NCBI RefSeq assembly: GCF_001044425.1
Contig: NZ_LFML01000037.1
Coordinates: 1 to 64,000, forward strand
Length of the DNA: 64,000 bases
Direction of reading: 5' to 3'
Source: Streptomyces roseus
GTDB lineage: Bacteria > Actinomycetota > Actinomycetes > Streptomycetales > Streptomycetaceae
How positions within the stretch are numbered: the stretch's first letter is position 1; the number at the start of each line of letters is the position of its first letter. Both the position numbers and the translations under genes were made by a program. This document shows positions 15,674-23,262 of this stretch, one piece after another. The notes below the pieces were generated by a model. The model was not told where the DNA came from and did not search any database. It saw only the letters and a program-made list of their open reading frames with translations.

Positions 15674-16705
15674 CTACGCCTCCACGAGCTCCGGGTGCCA
15701 GCGGCGGGCCACCGCCGGGTGGGCCCGGGTCCAGCCCTTCAGCTCGTTGCGGCCGTACTCGGCGTGCAGCGGGTTCGAGGAGTCGTGCGCGACACCGGGC
15801 GCCGACCGCAGGTACTCGCCCGGCACCGTCTCGATCACGGCGTCCAGCCGCGGGTTGTAGAAGAAGGGCACGGAGTAGCGCTCCACCGCCCCCGGCGGGC
15901 TGACCACCCGGTGGTCCGTGGCCACCAGGTACCCCTCCGTCGCGATTTCCAGCAGCTCGCCCAGGTTGACCACGAACGCCCCCGGCATCGGCGGGATGTC
16001 CACGAAGCCGCCGTCCCGGACGACCTGCAGCCCGCCCACCCCGTCCTGCAGCAGCAGTGTCAGGAACCCGTAGTCCTTGTGCGCCCCGACCCCCTGGCCT
16101 GCCCCGGAGGGGGCCGATCCCGGGTAGCGGATGAGCTTGGTGTGCAGGTGCGGCCGGTCCGCGAACGCCGCGTCGAAGAAGTCGGACGGAGCGCCGATCG
16201 AGGTCAGCAGCCCCCGCAGCAGCCGGTGGGCCACCGCCGCCAGCCGCGCCTGCCACTCCAGCACCACCGGCCGCAGCTCCGGCAGGGCCTGCGGCCACTG
16301 GTTCGGGCCCTCCAGCCACAGGTACGCCGGGTCGTCCGGCCCCAGCACCGGCGCCGGCCGCTCGGCGCCGACGTCCAGCTGGTCGCGCCAGTCGGAGGCG
16401 CCGCCGGTCAGCTCGTGGCCGATGCGGGTGTACCCGCGGAAGTGCGGCGAGTTCAGATTGCTCACCGCGAGCCGGTCGGCCTCCGGCAGGGCGAAGAAAG
16501 CCCTGGTCAGCTCCAGGATGCGGGCGGTCTCGGCCTCGCTGATCCCGTGTCCGGTGAGGTACAGGAAGCCGGTGTCCCGGGCCACGGCGTGCAGCTTCTT
16601 CAGGAAGTCGGCCCGCTGGGCCGGGTCGTCGGCCTGGGACAGGTCGATGACGGGAAGCGCCGGAACTGCGGATTCGGCGGGAAGATCGGTGTGCGCGGAC
16701 GGCAT
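15674..16705 (-). CDS. 2-oxoglutarate/Fe(II)-type oxygenase (isopenicillin-N-synthase superfamily)
   Basis: A 343-residue soluble oxygenase. The N-terminal DIOX_N part (PVIDLSQADD, GFLYLTGHGI) precedes the double-stranded beta-helix core. The iron ligands are His209 and Asp211 (AHKDYGF) and His265 (DHRVV). Arg276 and Ser278 in RYSVPFFYN are the usual 2-oxoglutarate carboxylate anchor, so it likely uses 2-oxoglutarate rather than being a penicillin synthase. Substrate unknown. Start at 16705 has GGAGCC upstream. About 130 bp further upstream is a 29-codon leader peptide with a single Cys (16838-16927), which suggests cysteine- or sulfur-dependent control of this gene. Confidence 0.88.
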   Translation of the reverse strand: MPSAHTDLPAESAVPALPVIDLSQADDPAQRADFLKKLHAVARDTGFLYLTGHGISEAETARILELTRAFFALPEADRLAVSNLNSPHFRGYTRIGHELTGGASDWRDQLDVGAERPAPVLGPDDPAYLWLEGPNQWPQALPELRPVVLEWQARLAAVAHRLLRGLLTSIGAPSDFFDAAFADRPHLHTKLIRYPGSAPSGAGQGVGAHKDYGFLTLLLQDGVGGLQVVRDGGFVDIPPMPGAFVVNLGELLEIATEGYLVATDHRVVSPPGAVERYSVPFFYNPRLDAVIETVPGEYLRSAPGVAHDSSNPLHAEYGRNELKGWTRAHPAVARRWHPELVEA

Positions 16706-16837
16706 GACGGCTCCGTTTCGGATGTCACGGGGTCCTGTTCCCCAGAGGTGTCGGGGCAGCGGATGGGGAGGGCCGCCGGCAGGGATGGCGCCGGAGCCGC
16801 TTGGGCCGCGTACAGGACCAAGTCGGATCGGGGTGGA

Positions 16838-16927
16838 TCAGGCTTGGGGATGGTCCGGCGGCAGACAGCTCGTCGTCGTGACACGCATGTGGTCCACATG
16901 GCGGCGCTTGACGAGGAGCAGAGTCAT
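16838..16927 (-). CDS. 29-aa cysteine-containing leader peptide
   Basis: A short frame from ATG 16927 to TGA 16838. It reads MTLLLVKRRHVDHMRVTTTS, then a Cys at residue 21, then LPPDHPQA. The RRHVDxxRV...C pattern matches the small actinobacterial putative leader peptides known mainly upstream of sulfur-assimilation and cysteine-responsive genes, where ribosome progress over the Cys codon is thought to govern downstream expression. It lies ~130 bp upstream of the oxygenase gene on the same strand. The family resemblance is from memory of the motif; the control mechanism here is inferred. Confidence 0.75.
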   Translation of the reverse strand: MTLLLVKRRHVDHMRVTTTSCLPPDHPQA

Positions 16928-17006
16928 ACCGTGAGCGTACGCCCGTTCCCGCCCTCATCAGAACGGGTGATCCGGCCTGCCCGGACGGGGCCGCCCGCGG
17001 ACCGGC

Positions 17007-17012
17007 TACGCT
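17007..17012 (+). promoter_or_regulatory. -10 box, leaderless prfB transcript
   Basis: TACGCT ends 6 nt before the GTG at 17019, placing the transcription start on the start codon. No ribosome-binding site is visible. Confidence 0.5.
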
Positions 17013-17018
17013 GGACCC

Positions 17019-18128
17019 GTGGCAGTCGTCGATGTTTCCGAAGAGCTGAAGTCCCTCTCCTCGACCATGGGGTCGATCGAGGCCGTCCTGGACCTCGACA
17101 AGCTGAGGGCAGAAATCGCCGTGCTCGAGGAGCAGGCCGCCGCGCCGTCCCTGTGGGACGACCCGGAGGCCGCTCAGAAGATCACGAGCAAGCTGTCGCA
17201 CCTCCAGGCCGAGGTCCGCAAGACCGAGACCCTGCGCAGTCGCATCGACGACCTCGCGGTGCTGTTCGACCTCGCCCAGGAGATGGACGACGCGGACACC
17301 CTCGCGGAGGCGGAGACCGAGCTGGTCTCCGTCCGCAAGGCGCTGGACGAGATGGAGGTCCGCACCCTGCTCTCCGGCGAGTACGCCGAGCGCGAGGCGC
17401 TGGTCAACATCCGCGCCGAGGCCGGCGGCGTCGACGCCTCCGACTTCGCCGAGCGCCTCCAGCGCATGTACCTGCGCTGGGCCGAGCGCCACGGCTACCC
17501 CACCGAGATCTACGAGACCTCGTACGCGGAAGAGGCCGGCATCAAGTCGACCACCTTCGTCGTCAAGGCCCCGTACGCCTACGGCACCCTCTCCGTCGAG
17601 CAGGGCACCCACCGCCTCGTGCGCATCTCGCCCTTCGACAACCAGGGCCGCCGCCAGACCTCCTTCGCGGGCGTCGAGGTGCTGCCGGTCGTCGAGACCA
17701 GCGACCACGTCGAGATCGACGAGACCGAGCTGCGCGTCGACGTGTACCGCGCCTCCGGCCCCGGCGGCCAGGGCGTCAACACCACCGACTCGGCCGTGCG
17801 CATCACGCACCTGCCGACCGGCATCGTCGTCTCCTGCCAGAACGAGCGCTCGCAGATCCAGAACAAGGCCAGCGCCATGAACGTCCTCCAGGCCAAGCTG
17901 CTGGAGCGGCGCCGCCAGGAGGAGCAGGCCAGGATGGACGCCCTCAAGGACGGCGGCAGCTCCTGGGGCAACCAGATGCGGTCCTACGTCCTGCACCCGT
18001 ACCAGATGGTCAAGGACCTGCGGACGGAGTTCGAGGTCGGCAACCCGCAGGCGGTGCTCGACGGCGAGATCGACGGCTTCCTGGAGGCCGGCATCCGCTG
18101 GCGCAAGCAGCAGGAGCAGAGCGCGTAA
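17019..18128 (+). CDS. prfB: peptide chain release factor 2
   Basis: A 369-residue class I release factor that recognises UGA and UAA and triggers peptide release on the ribosome. Visible are the coiled-coil domain 1, the stop-codon recognition tripeptide in RISPFDNQG, and the catalytic GGQ in [14 protein letters not shown]. The usual C-terminal helix follows. Unlike E. coli prfB there is no in-frame UGA near codon 26, so the gene lacks the autoregulatory +1 frameshift. A -10 box 6 nt upstream of the GTG predicts a leaderless mRNA. A strong terminator follows 33 bp after the stop. Confidence 0.97.
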   Translation: MAVVDVSEELKSLSSTMGSIEAVLDLDKLRAEIAVLEEQAAAPSLWDDPEAAQKITSKLSHLQAEVRKTETLRSRIDDLAVLFDLAQEMDDADTLAEAETELVSVRKALDEMEVRTLLSGEYAEREALVNIRAEAGGVDASDFAERLQRMYLRWAERHGYPTEIYETSYAEEAGIKSTTFVVKAPYAYGTLSVEQGTHRLVRISPFDNQGRRQTSFAGVEVLPVVETSDHVEIDETELRVDVYRASGPGGQGVNTTDSAVRITHLPTGIVVSCQNERSQIQNKASAMNVLQAKLLERRRQEEQARMDALKDGGSSWGNQMRSYVLHPYQMVKDLRTEFEVGNPQAVLDGEIDGFLEAGIRWRKQQEQSA

Positions 18129-18161
18129 GCGCCGCCGCGCGCGCCAGGCACCACGTACGGC

Positions 18162-18196
18162 GAAGGGCCCGGACACCTGGGGTGTCCGGGCCCTTC
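18162..18196. terminator. terminator after prfB
   Basis: A perfect 16-bp stem (18162-18177 with 18181-18196) with a 3-nt TGG loop. It separates prfB from the convergent small zinc-ribbon gene and can serve both. Confidence 0.85.
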
Positions 18197-18264
18197 CGCG
18201 TCCGTGGAGCCGGCCGAGTCGTCGAGGTCCGTCGGCGTCGATGACCGGGACGCGGCGGGGGGAG

Positions 18265-18459
18265 CTACGCCGTCTGCTGGGCCAGGAGGGCGAGAGCCGC
18301 CACGAGGACCACCATGAGCACGATGAGCGCCAAGGGGTTCAGGCCGCCGAAGGGGCCTTCCTGCTGCTGGAGGCGCTCCCGGTTCGCCCGGCACACCGGG
18401 CAGCGGCCCTGGCTGACGGGCGCGGCGCAGTTCGCGCACACGAGCCGGTCATAGGTCAT
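18265..18459 (-). CDS. small zinc-ribbon, single-pass membrane protein
   Basis: A 64-residue protein. Residues 8-23 hold a zinc ribbon, CANC then CPVC (Cys8, 11, 20, 23). A charged spacer (RANRERLQQQE) is followed by a hydrophobic helix, PLALIVLMVVLVAALALLA, near the C-terminus. This gives a cytoplasmic metal-binding head tethered to the membrane. It lies between prfB and ftsE on the opposite strand. Function unknown; such heads often mediate protein contacts. Confidence 0.7.
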   Translation of the reverse strand: MTYDRLVCANCAAPVSQGRCPVCRANRERLQQQEGPFGGLNPLALIVLMVVLVAALALLAQQTA

Positions 18460-18722
18460 GCGCTCTCCTCCTCTCGTCCCCTTGAACTACGAACACCTTG
18501 AACAACGCTTGAACCAACGACTGCGTTCCCCTACCACTGTGCCAGCTCCGGCGACATTCGGCGCGGCCCGTCCGGGCAATCCCGGTCCGTCCCGGGACGA
18601 TCCCCTCCCGGACCAGGGGATATATCGGGCAACTCCGGCCGCCGGGCCCCCGCCCCCCGCCCGTTCGCGTATGGTCACGCACACCGACTCCGCACACCTA
18701 CTCCGGCGACCGTGGTGCACCC

Positions 18723-19412
18723 GTGATCCGATTCGACAACGTCTCCAAGTCCTACCCGAAGCAGAACCGCCCCGCACTCAGAGATGTCTCCCTGGAGATC
18801 GCGAAAGGCGAGTTCGTCTTCCTGGTCGGCTCCTCCGGCTCCGGCAAGTCCACCTTCCTGCGGCTGGTCCTGCGCGAGGAGCGGGCGAGCCACGGCCAGG
18901 TGCACGTCCTGGGCAAGGACCTCGCCAAGCTCTCCAACTGGAAGGTCCCACAGATGCGGCGCCAGCTGGGGACCGTCTTCCAGGACTTCCGCCTGCTCCC
19001 CAACAAGACGGTGGCCGAGAACGTCGCCTTCGCCCAGGAGGTCATCGGCAAGCCCCGGGGCGAGATCCGCAAGGCCGTCCCGCAGGTCCTGGAGCTCGTG
19101 GGCCTCGGCGGCAAGGAGGACCGCATGCCCGGCGAGCTCTCCGGCGGTGAGCAGCAGCGCGTGGCCATCGCCCGCGCCTTCGTCAACCGGCCGGCCCTCC
19201 TCATCGCGGACGAGCCCACCGGCAACCTCGACCCGCAGACCTCGGTCGGCATCATGAAGCTGCTGGACCGGATCAACCGCACCGGCACCACCGTGATCAT
19301 GGCCACGCACGACCAGCAGATCGTGGACCAGATGCGCAAGCGCGTCATCGAACTCGAACAGGGCCGACTCGTGCGCGACCAGTCGCGCGGCGTCTACGGC
19401 TACCAGCACTGA
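18723..19412 (+). CDS. ftsE: cell division ABC ATPase FtsE
   Basis: A 229-residue ATPase that, with FtsX, couples division or elongation to activation of cell-wall hydrolases. Walker [11 protein letters not shown]-loop [13 protein letters not shown], signature [14 protein letters not shown], Walker [14 protein letters not shown], and switch His in MATHDQQIV are all present. The DFRLLPNKT segment is diagnostic of FtsE. GTG start at 18723. ftsX follows after 17 bp, so they form an operon. A possible -10, TATGGT, lies at 18670. Confidence 0.97.
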   Translation: MIRFDNVSKSYPKQNRPALRDVSLEIAKGEFVFLVGSSGSGKSTFLRLVLREERASHGQVHVLGKDLAKLSNWKVPQMRRQLGTVFQDFRLLPNKTVAENVAFAQEVIGKPRGEIRKAVPQVLELVGLGGKEDRMPGELSGGEQQRVAIARAFVNRPALLIADEPTGNLDPQTSVGIMKLLDRINRTGTTVIMATHDQQIVDQMRKRVIELEQGRLVRDQSRGVYGYQH

Positions 19413-19429
19413 AAGGCCCTTGAGACGTC

Positions 19430-20362
19430 ATGCGCGCCCAGTTCGTCATGTCGGAGATCGGCGTCGGCCTCCGCCGCAATCTCACCATGACCTTCGCGGT
19501 CATCATCTCCGTGGCCCTGTCGCTGGCCCTGTTCGGCGGCTCCCTGCTCATGCGCGACCAGGTGAGCAAGATGAAGGGCTACTGGTACGACAAGGTCAAC
19601 GTCTCGATCTACCTCTGCAACAAGAGCGACGCGGAGGACAACAGCGAGAGCGGGAGCAAGGCCTGCGCCAAGGGCGCGGTCACTCCCGACCAGAAGCAGC
19701 AGATCGAGACCGACCTCAAGAAGATGGAGCTCGTCGAGACCGTCCACTACGAGTCCTCCGACGAGGCCTACAAGCACTACAAGGAGCGCTTCGGACACAC
19801 CGCGCTCGCCTCGGTGGTCACCCCGGACCAGATGCCCGAATCCTTCCGGGTGAAGCTCAAGCAGCCCGAGAAGTACCAGGTCATCACGACCGCCTTCGCG
19901 GGCCGCGACGGCGTCCAGTCGGTGGAGGACCAGCACCAGGAGCTGGACAATCTCTTCACGATGCTCGGCTACCTCAACCTGGCCGCCCTCGGCATCATGC
20001 TCATCATGCTGATCGTGGCCCTGCTGCTGATCGTCAACACCGTGCGCGTCTCCGCCTTCAGCCGCAGGCGCGAGACGGGGATCATGCGGCTCGTGGGCGC
20101 CTCAAGCTTCTACATCCAGGTCCCGTTCATCATGGAGGCCGCTTTCGCGGGCCTCGTCGGCGGCGTGTTCGCCTGCGTGATGCTCGGCGCCGGCCAGTAC
20201 TTCGTCATCGACCACGGCGCCTCGCTCCGTACGAAGATGGAGCTGATCAACTTCATCGGCTGGGACTCCGTGTTGACGAAGCTGCCGTTGGTGCTGGTCA
20301 TCGGGGTGCTGATGCCCTCGCTGGCCGCCTTCATCGCATTGCGCAAGTACCTGAAGGTGTGA
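19430..20362 (+). CDS. ftsX: cell division membrane protein FtsX
   Basis: A 310-residue partner of FtsE. The short N-terminal cytoplasmic part is followed by a first transmembrane helix near residues 20-42, then a ~130-residue extracytoplasmic domain that in relatives binds a peptidoglycan hydrolase or its activator. Three more transmembrane segments follow (LAALGIMLIMLIVALLLIV, the AFAGLVGGVFACVML region, and LPLVLVIGVLMPSLAAFI). The outer domain carries a Cys pair (LCNK...KACAK) that could form a disulfide. The FtsX/MacB motif VRVSAFSRRRETGIMRLVG is intact. It is second in the ftsEX operon. Confidence 0.96.
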   Translation: MRAQFVMSEIGVGLRRNLTMTFAVIISVALSLALFGGSLLMRDQVSKMKGYWYDKVNVSIYLCNKSDAEDNSESGSKACAKGAVTPDQKQQIETDLKKMELVETVHYESSDEAYKHYKERFGHTALASVVTPDQMPESFRVKLKQPEKYQVITTAFAGRDGVQSVEDQHQELDNLFTMLGYLNLAALGIMLIMLIVALLLIVNTVRVSAFSRRRETGIMRLVGASSFYIQVPFIMEAAFAGLVGGVFACVMLGAGQYFVIDHGASLRTKMELINFIGWDSVLTKLPLVLVIGVLMPSLAAFIALRKYLKV

Positions 20363-20429
20363 CGAGCGCCCCGTGTGAGGTCGGTCCAACCCGCCCTGCC
20401 CCCACGGGGCTTGTCCTAGACTCGGCGCC

Positions 20430-21641
20430 ATGCCGGGACTGCCCGTCTTCTGTCTCCGGCCCCGCGACCTGCGTCGCGGGGCCGTTTTGACGTTGGCCTT
20501 CATCGCCGCCGTCGCCACCGCGGCGGGCACCGGCTGCTGGGACCGCGCGGACGCCGTCGCCGCAGCGGGAGGCGGCTTAGCGGCCGCCGGTCCGCGGGAC
20601 CCCGCGGCCGCCGACCCCGGGGCGCCCGCCGGGACCGCGAGCGCCACCGCCGACCGCGAGGCCGTCGCCCGCGCCGCGGCCGAGGCCGTGGCCGAGGGCA
20701 AGTCCGGCAAGAAGGCCGCCCAGGAGGTGGTCAGCCGCAGCGGCGACCGCTGGGGCATGGTCTACGACAAGGGCGAGTACGCCGCCTTCACCGACGACCT
20801 CGACGGCCGCTGGACCGGCGTCGGGCTCTGGATCGAGAGCCGTCCGGGCGACCGCGTCGCCGTCGAGAAGGTCCAGCCCGACAGCCCCGCCGCCCGCGCC
20901 GGCCTGCGCGCCGGGGACCGCCTCCTCAGCGTCGACGGCCACCCCGTCACCGGCCTGCGCGTCTGCGACGTGGTCGCCCTGCTGCGCGGCGGCGCCGGCA
21001 CCCCGGTCGTCCTGCGCCTCACCCGGGACGGCGCCGACCTCACCGAGACCCTGCACCGCGAGCGGCTGCACACCGAGCCCGTGACCGTACGGGAGCTGCC
21101 CGGCCCGATCACCGTCATCAAGGTCGCCTCCTTCAGCCGCGGCTCCGGCGAGCAGGTCCGCGCCGCCGTCCGCGAGGCCCCGGCCGGCTCCGGCATCATG
21201 CTCGACCTGCGCGGCAACCCGGGCGGCCTGGTCACCGAGGCCGTGACGGCCGCCTCGGCCTTCCTGGACGGCGGGCTGGTGGCCACGTACGACGTACGGG
21301 GAGCCCAGCGCGCCCTGTACGCGAGCCCGGGCGGGGACACCGCCCGGCCCCTGGTGGCGCTGGTCGACGGCGGCACGATGAGCGCGGCGGAGCTGGTCAC
21401 GGGCGCCCTCCAGGACCGCGGCCGCGCGGTGGCGGTGGGCACGAGGACCTTCGGCAAGGGCTCGGTGCAGATGCCGACGCCGCTGCCGGACGGCTCGGTG
21501 GCCGAGCTGACGGTGGGCACGTACCGCACCCCGGGGGGCCGCAGCCTCGACGGCAGCGGCATCACCCCGGACCTGGCGGCGGGCGACGGGGTCGAGGAAC
21601 GGGCCCGCACGGTATTGGGTGGCCTCGGGGTGGGTCCGTAG
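20430..21641 (+). CDS. secreted PDZ / S41-family carboxyl-terminal processing protease
   Basis: A 403-residue protease. An N-terminal hydrophobic segment (GAVLTLAFIAAVATAAGTG) would anchor or export it. An Ala-rich helical region follows, then a PDZ domain (VEKVQPDSPAARAGLRAGDRLLSVDG) near 150-215, and the S41 catalytic domain with LDLRGNPGGLVTEAV. The catalytic Ser is in DGGTMSAAELV and the Lys in TFGKGSVQ. It lies between ftsX and smpB. ftsEX and this protease are all envelope functions, so it may trim extracytoplasmic proteins; the target is unknown. A TAGACT box at 20417 lies 7 nt before the ATG, again suggesting a leaderless or nearly leaderless mRNA. Confidence 0.93.
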   Translation: MPGLPVFCLRPRDLRRGAVLTLAFIAAVATAAGTGCWDRADAVAAAGGGLAAAGPRDPAAADPGAPAGTASATADREAVARAAAEAVAEGKSGKKAAQEVVSRSGDRWGMVYDKGEYAAFTDDLDGRWTGVGLWIESRPGDRVAVEKVQPDSPAARAGLRAGDRLLSVDGHPVTGLRVCDVVALLRGGAGTPVVLRLTRDGADLTETLHRERLHTEPVTVRELPGPITVIKVASFSRGSGEQVRAAVREAPAGSGIMLDLRGNPGGLVTEAVTAASAFLDGGLVATYDVRGAQRALYASPGGDTARPLVALVDGGTMSAAELVTGALQDRGRAVAVGTRTFGKGSVQMPTPLPDGSVAELTVGTYRTPGGRSLDGSGITPDLAAGDGVEERARTVLGGLGVGP

Positions 21642-21660
21642 TGCGAAAATGACCGCACTA
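21639..21660 (+). promoter_or_regulatory. inverted repeat overlapping the smpB start
   Basis: TAGTGCG (21639-21645) pairs perfectly with CGCACTA (21654-21660) around an 8-nt loop; the last A is the first base of the smpB start codon. It could be a regulator site at the promoter or an mRNA hairpin limiting initiation. There is no ribosome-binding site in front of the ATG. Confidence 0.4.
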
Positions 21661-22145
21661 TGGCTAAGGAACAAGGGCGCAAGCTGATCGCCCAGAACAA
21701 GAAGGCGCGGCACGACTACACGATCATCGACACCTACGAGTGCGGTCTCGTGCTCACGGGCACCGAGGTCAAGTCCCTGCGCCAGGGCCGTGCCTCGCTG
21801 GTGGACGGCTTCGTGTCGGTGGAGAGCGGCGAGGCCTGGCTCTACAACGTGCACGTGCCGGAGTACAGCCAGGGCACCTGGACCAACCACAGCGCCCGTC
21901 GCAAGCGCAAGCTCCTCCTGCACCGCGAGGAGATCGACAAGCTGGACTCGAAGACCGGCGAGACGGGCAACACGATCGTGCCGCTCTCGCTGTACTTCAA
22001 GGACGGCCGGGCGAAGGTCGAGATCGCGCTGGCGAAGGGCAAGAAGGAGTACGACAAGCGCCAGGCCCTGCGGGAGAAGCAGGACACGCGCGAGACGAAC
22101 CGGGTGATCTCGGCCGTGAAGCGCAAGGAGCGCGGCCAGCTGTAA
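21660..22145 (+). CDS. smpB: tmRNA-binding protein SmpB
   Basis: A 161-residue partner of tmRNA in trans-translation, delivering it to stalled ribosomes. Typical features are [40 protein letters not shown], the [16 protein letters not shown] loop, and the basic C-terminal tail ending [18 protein letters not shown], which occupies the mRNA channel in known structures. Its RNA partner ssrA lies 100 bp downstream on the same strand. The start has no ribosome-binding site and overlaps an inverted repeat. Confidence 0.98.
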   Translation: MAKEQGRKLIAQNKKARHDYTIIDTYECGLVLTGTEVKSLRQGRASLVDGFVSVESGEAWLYNVHVPEYSQGTWTNHSARRKRKLLLHREEIDKLDSKTGETGNTIVPLSLYFKDGRAKVEIALAKGKKEYDKRQALREKQDTRETNRVISAVKRKERGQL

Positions 22146-22245
22146 TCTCCTGGCATGCCGTGGTCCACTTCGCGTACCATGGCGTCAGCACCACCCCCCG
22201 GGGTGGAGCAGCTTGCGCAGTACCTAACTGAACAGCGTGAAACAT

Positions 22246-22634
22246 GGGGATGATCGGTTTCGACAGCGGATGTCGATGCAGGGGAAGCGAGCCGAGGAAG
22301 CGGCAATGATCTCGCTAACCACATGTCGCAAAAAATAATCGCCAACTCCAAGAGCGATAACTCCCGCTTCACCCTCGCTGCCTAATAACAGTGAGCTGAA
22401 GCCTCTGTGAGGAGCGTCAGCCCGGAAGTGGTCCCGGTCCGGATCCTGGCGTCAATTAGGGATCTAAACCTCTAGCCCCGGTCACGGGGGTTGGAGGGAA
22501 ACCAAACAGTGACTGAGCCCGTCGGAGACTTGTCCGTGTGATCTCCGGGGCCGAGAAAAGCGCAGCGGACTGCGCTCGGAGAAGCCCTGCTTCTGCACCG
22601 TTGGACGCGGGTTCGATTCCCGCCATCTCCACCA
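22246..22634 (+). ncRNA. ssrA: transfer-messenger RNA
   Basis: A 389-nt tmRNA. The 5' end GGGGATG pairs with 3' CATCTCC in front of an encoded ACCA to form the tRNA-like acceptor stem; a TTCGATT T-loop lies at the 3' end and GGTTTCGAC follows the 5' strand. The mRNA-like part has the AAAAAATAATC upstream element, a tag frame from 22341 and tandem TAA stops. It rescues ribosomes stalled on broken mRNAs, together with SmpB encoded just upstream. Confidence 0.97.
22341..22385 (+). other. tmRNA proteolysis-tag reading frame
   Basis: With GCC as resume codon the frame encodes ANSKSDNSRFTLAA then TAA, followed by a second TAA. The C-terminal LAA is the degradation signal read by Clp proteases. The tag differs from the S. 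coelicolor tag as I recall it, but keeps the same ends. Confidence 0.85.
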
Positions 22635-22646
22635 CCCCATGTGGGC

Positions 22647-22680
22647 GAAGGCCCCGCGGCCGTCAGGCTGCGGGGCCTTC
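22647..22680 (+). terminator. terminator after ssrA
   Basis: A 15-bp stem (22647-22661 with 22666-22680) with one G-U pair and a GTCA loop, 12 nt after the mature tmRNA end. It also sits just beyond the end of the convergent yoeB gene. Confidence 0.85.
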
Positions 22681-22704
22681 GTCATGCCCGAAGCGTCCGC
22701 CGTG

Positions 22705-22962
22705 TCAGTAGTGGAAGCGGGCCTTGAGCACCTTCACCTCCTTGTCGTCCGCCCGGTACACGAGGCGGTGTTCGTCGTCGATGCGGCGGGACCAGTAGCC
22801 GGACAATTCGCCCTTCAGGGGTTCGGGCTTGCCGATCCCGGTGAAGGGGTCGCGCTGGATCTCGCCGATCAGGCGGGTGATCCGGCGCGCCATTTTCATG
22901 TCGGACGCCAGCCAGAACAGGAAATCCTCCCAGGCGGCCGGGTCGAAGTGAACGCTCCTCAC
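22705..22962 (-). CDS. yoeB: YoeB-type ribosome-dependent mRNA interferase toxin
   Basis: An 85-residue Txe/YoeB toxin that cuts mRNA in the ribosomal A site. The conserved core is intact: [54 protein letters not shown] and the C-terminal ARFHY, with the catalytic Glu/Arg/His/Tyr set present. It overlaps its antitoxin gene by 4 nt (antitoxin first), so expression is coupled. It lies immediately next to ssrA/smpB, the system that frees ribosomes left on cut mRNAs. Confidence 0.93.
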   Translation of the reverse strand: MRSVHFDPAAWEDFLFWLASDMKMARRITRLIGEIQRDPFTGIGKPEPLKGELSGYWSRRIDDEHRLVYRADDKEVKVLKARFHY

Positions 22963-23234
22963 TCCTCCCCTCCGGCCAATCGCCTCAGCTCGTCCATGCT
23001 CTTGGCGACCGAGGCCGCGCCCTCGCGGTCGCGCGCGACGGCTTCCATCAGCCGTTGGGCGTTGGCCGGGGAGCGGAGCAGGTAGACGGTCTCCTGCCAG
23101 GAGTCGTAGTCGTCGGCTGACATCAGGACGGCGTCGCCGTTCTTGGAGGTGATGCGCACCGGGGCGTGGTCCGTGTTGACCCGCTCGATCAGCGGGAACA
23201 GGGTCGCCCTGGCTTCGCTGGCGCTGATGGACAT
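22959..23234 (-). CDS. yefM: YefM/Phd-type antitoxin
   Basis: A 91-residue antitoxin. It begins [20 protein letters not shown], the DNA-binding Phd/YefM fold, followed by [25 protein letters not shown] typed segments (split here for length) and an acidic, probably disordered C-terminus that would wrap the toxin. It is first in the pair and probably autorepresses the promoter upstream of 23234, where ACCGCTTTACCGTAAA gives an AT-richer patch. Together with the overlapping yoeB gene it forms a complete type II module. Confidence 0.92.
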   Translation of the reverse strand: MSISASEARATLFPLIERVNTDHAPVRITSKNGDAVLMSADDYDSWQETVYLLRSPANAQRLMEAVARDREGAASVAKSMDELRRLAGGEE

Positions 23235-23262
23235 GGTCCGCTCCTCCGGTAGTGGTACCGCT

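Noticed and set aside
17019..17140. Possible programmed frameshift in prfB as in E. coli
   Set aside because: The frame is open from the GTG through the GGQ motif with no UGA near codon 26.
22246..23234. Integrated element at the ssrA 3' end, a common attachment site
   Set aside because: No second copy of the ssrA 3' end, integrase or other mobile gene follows; the neighbouring toxin pair has host-like composition.
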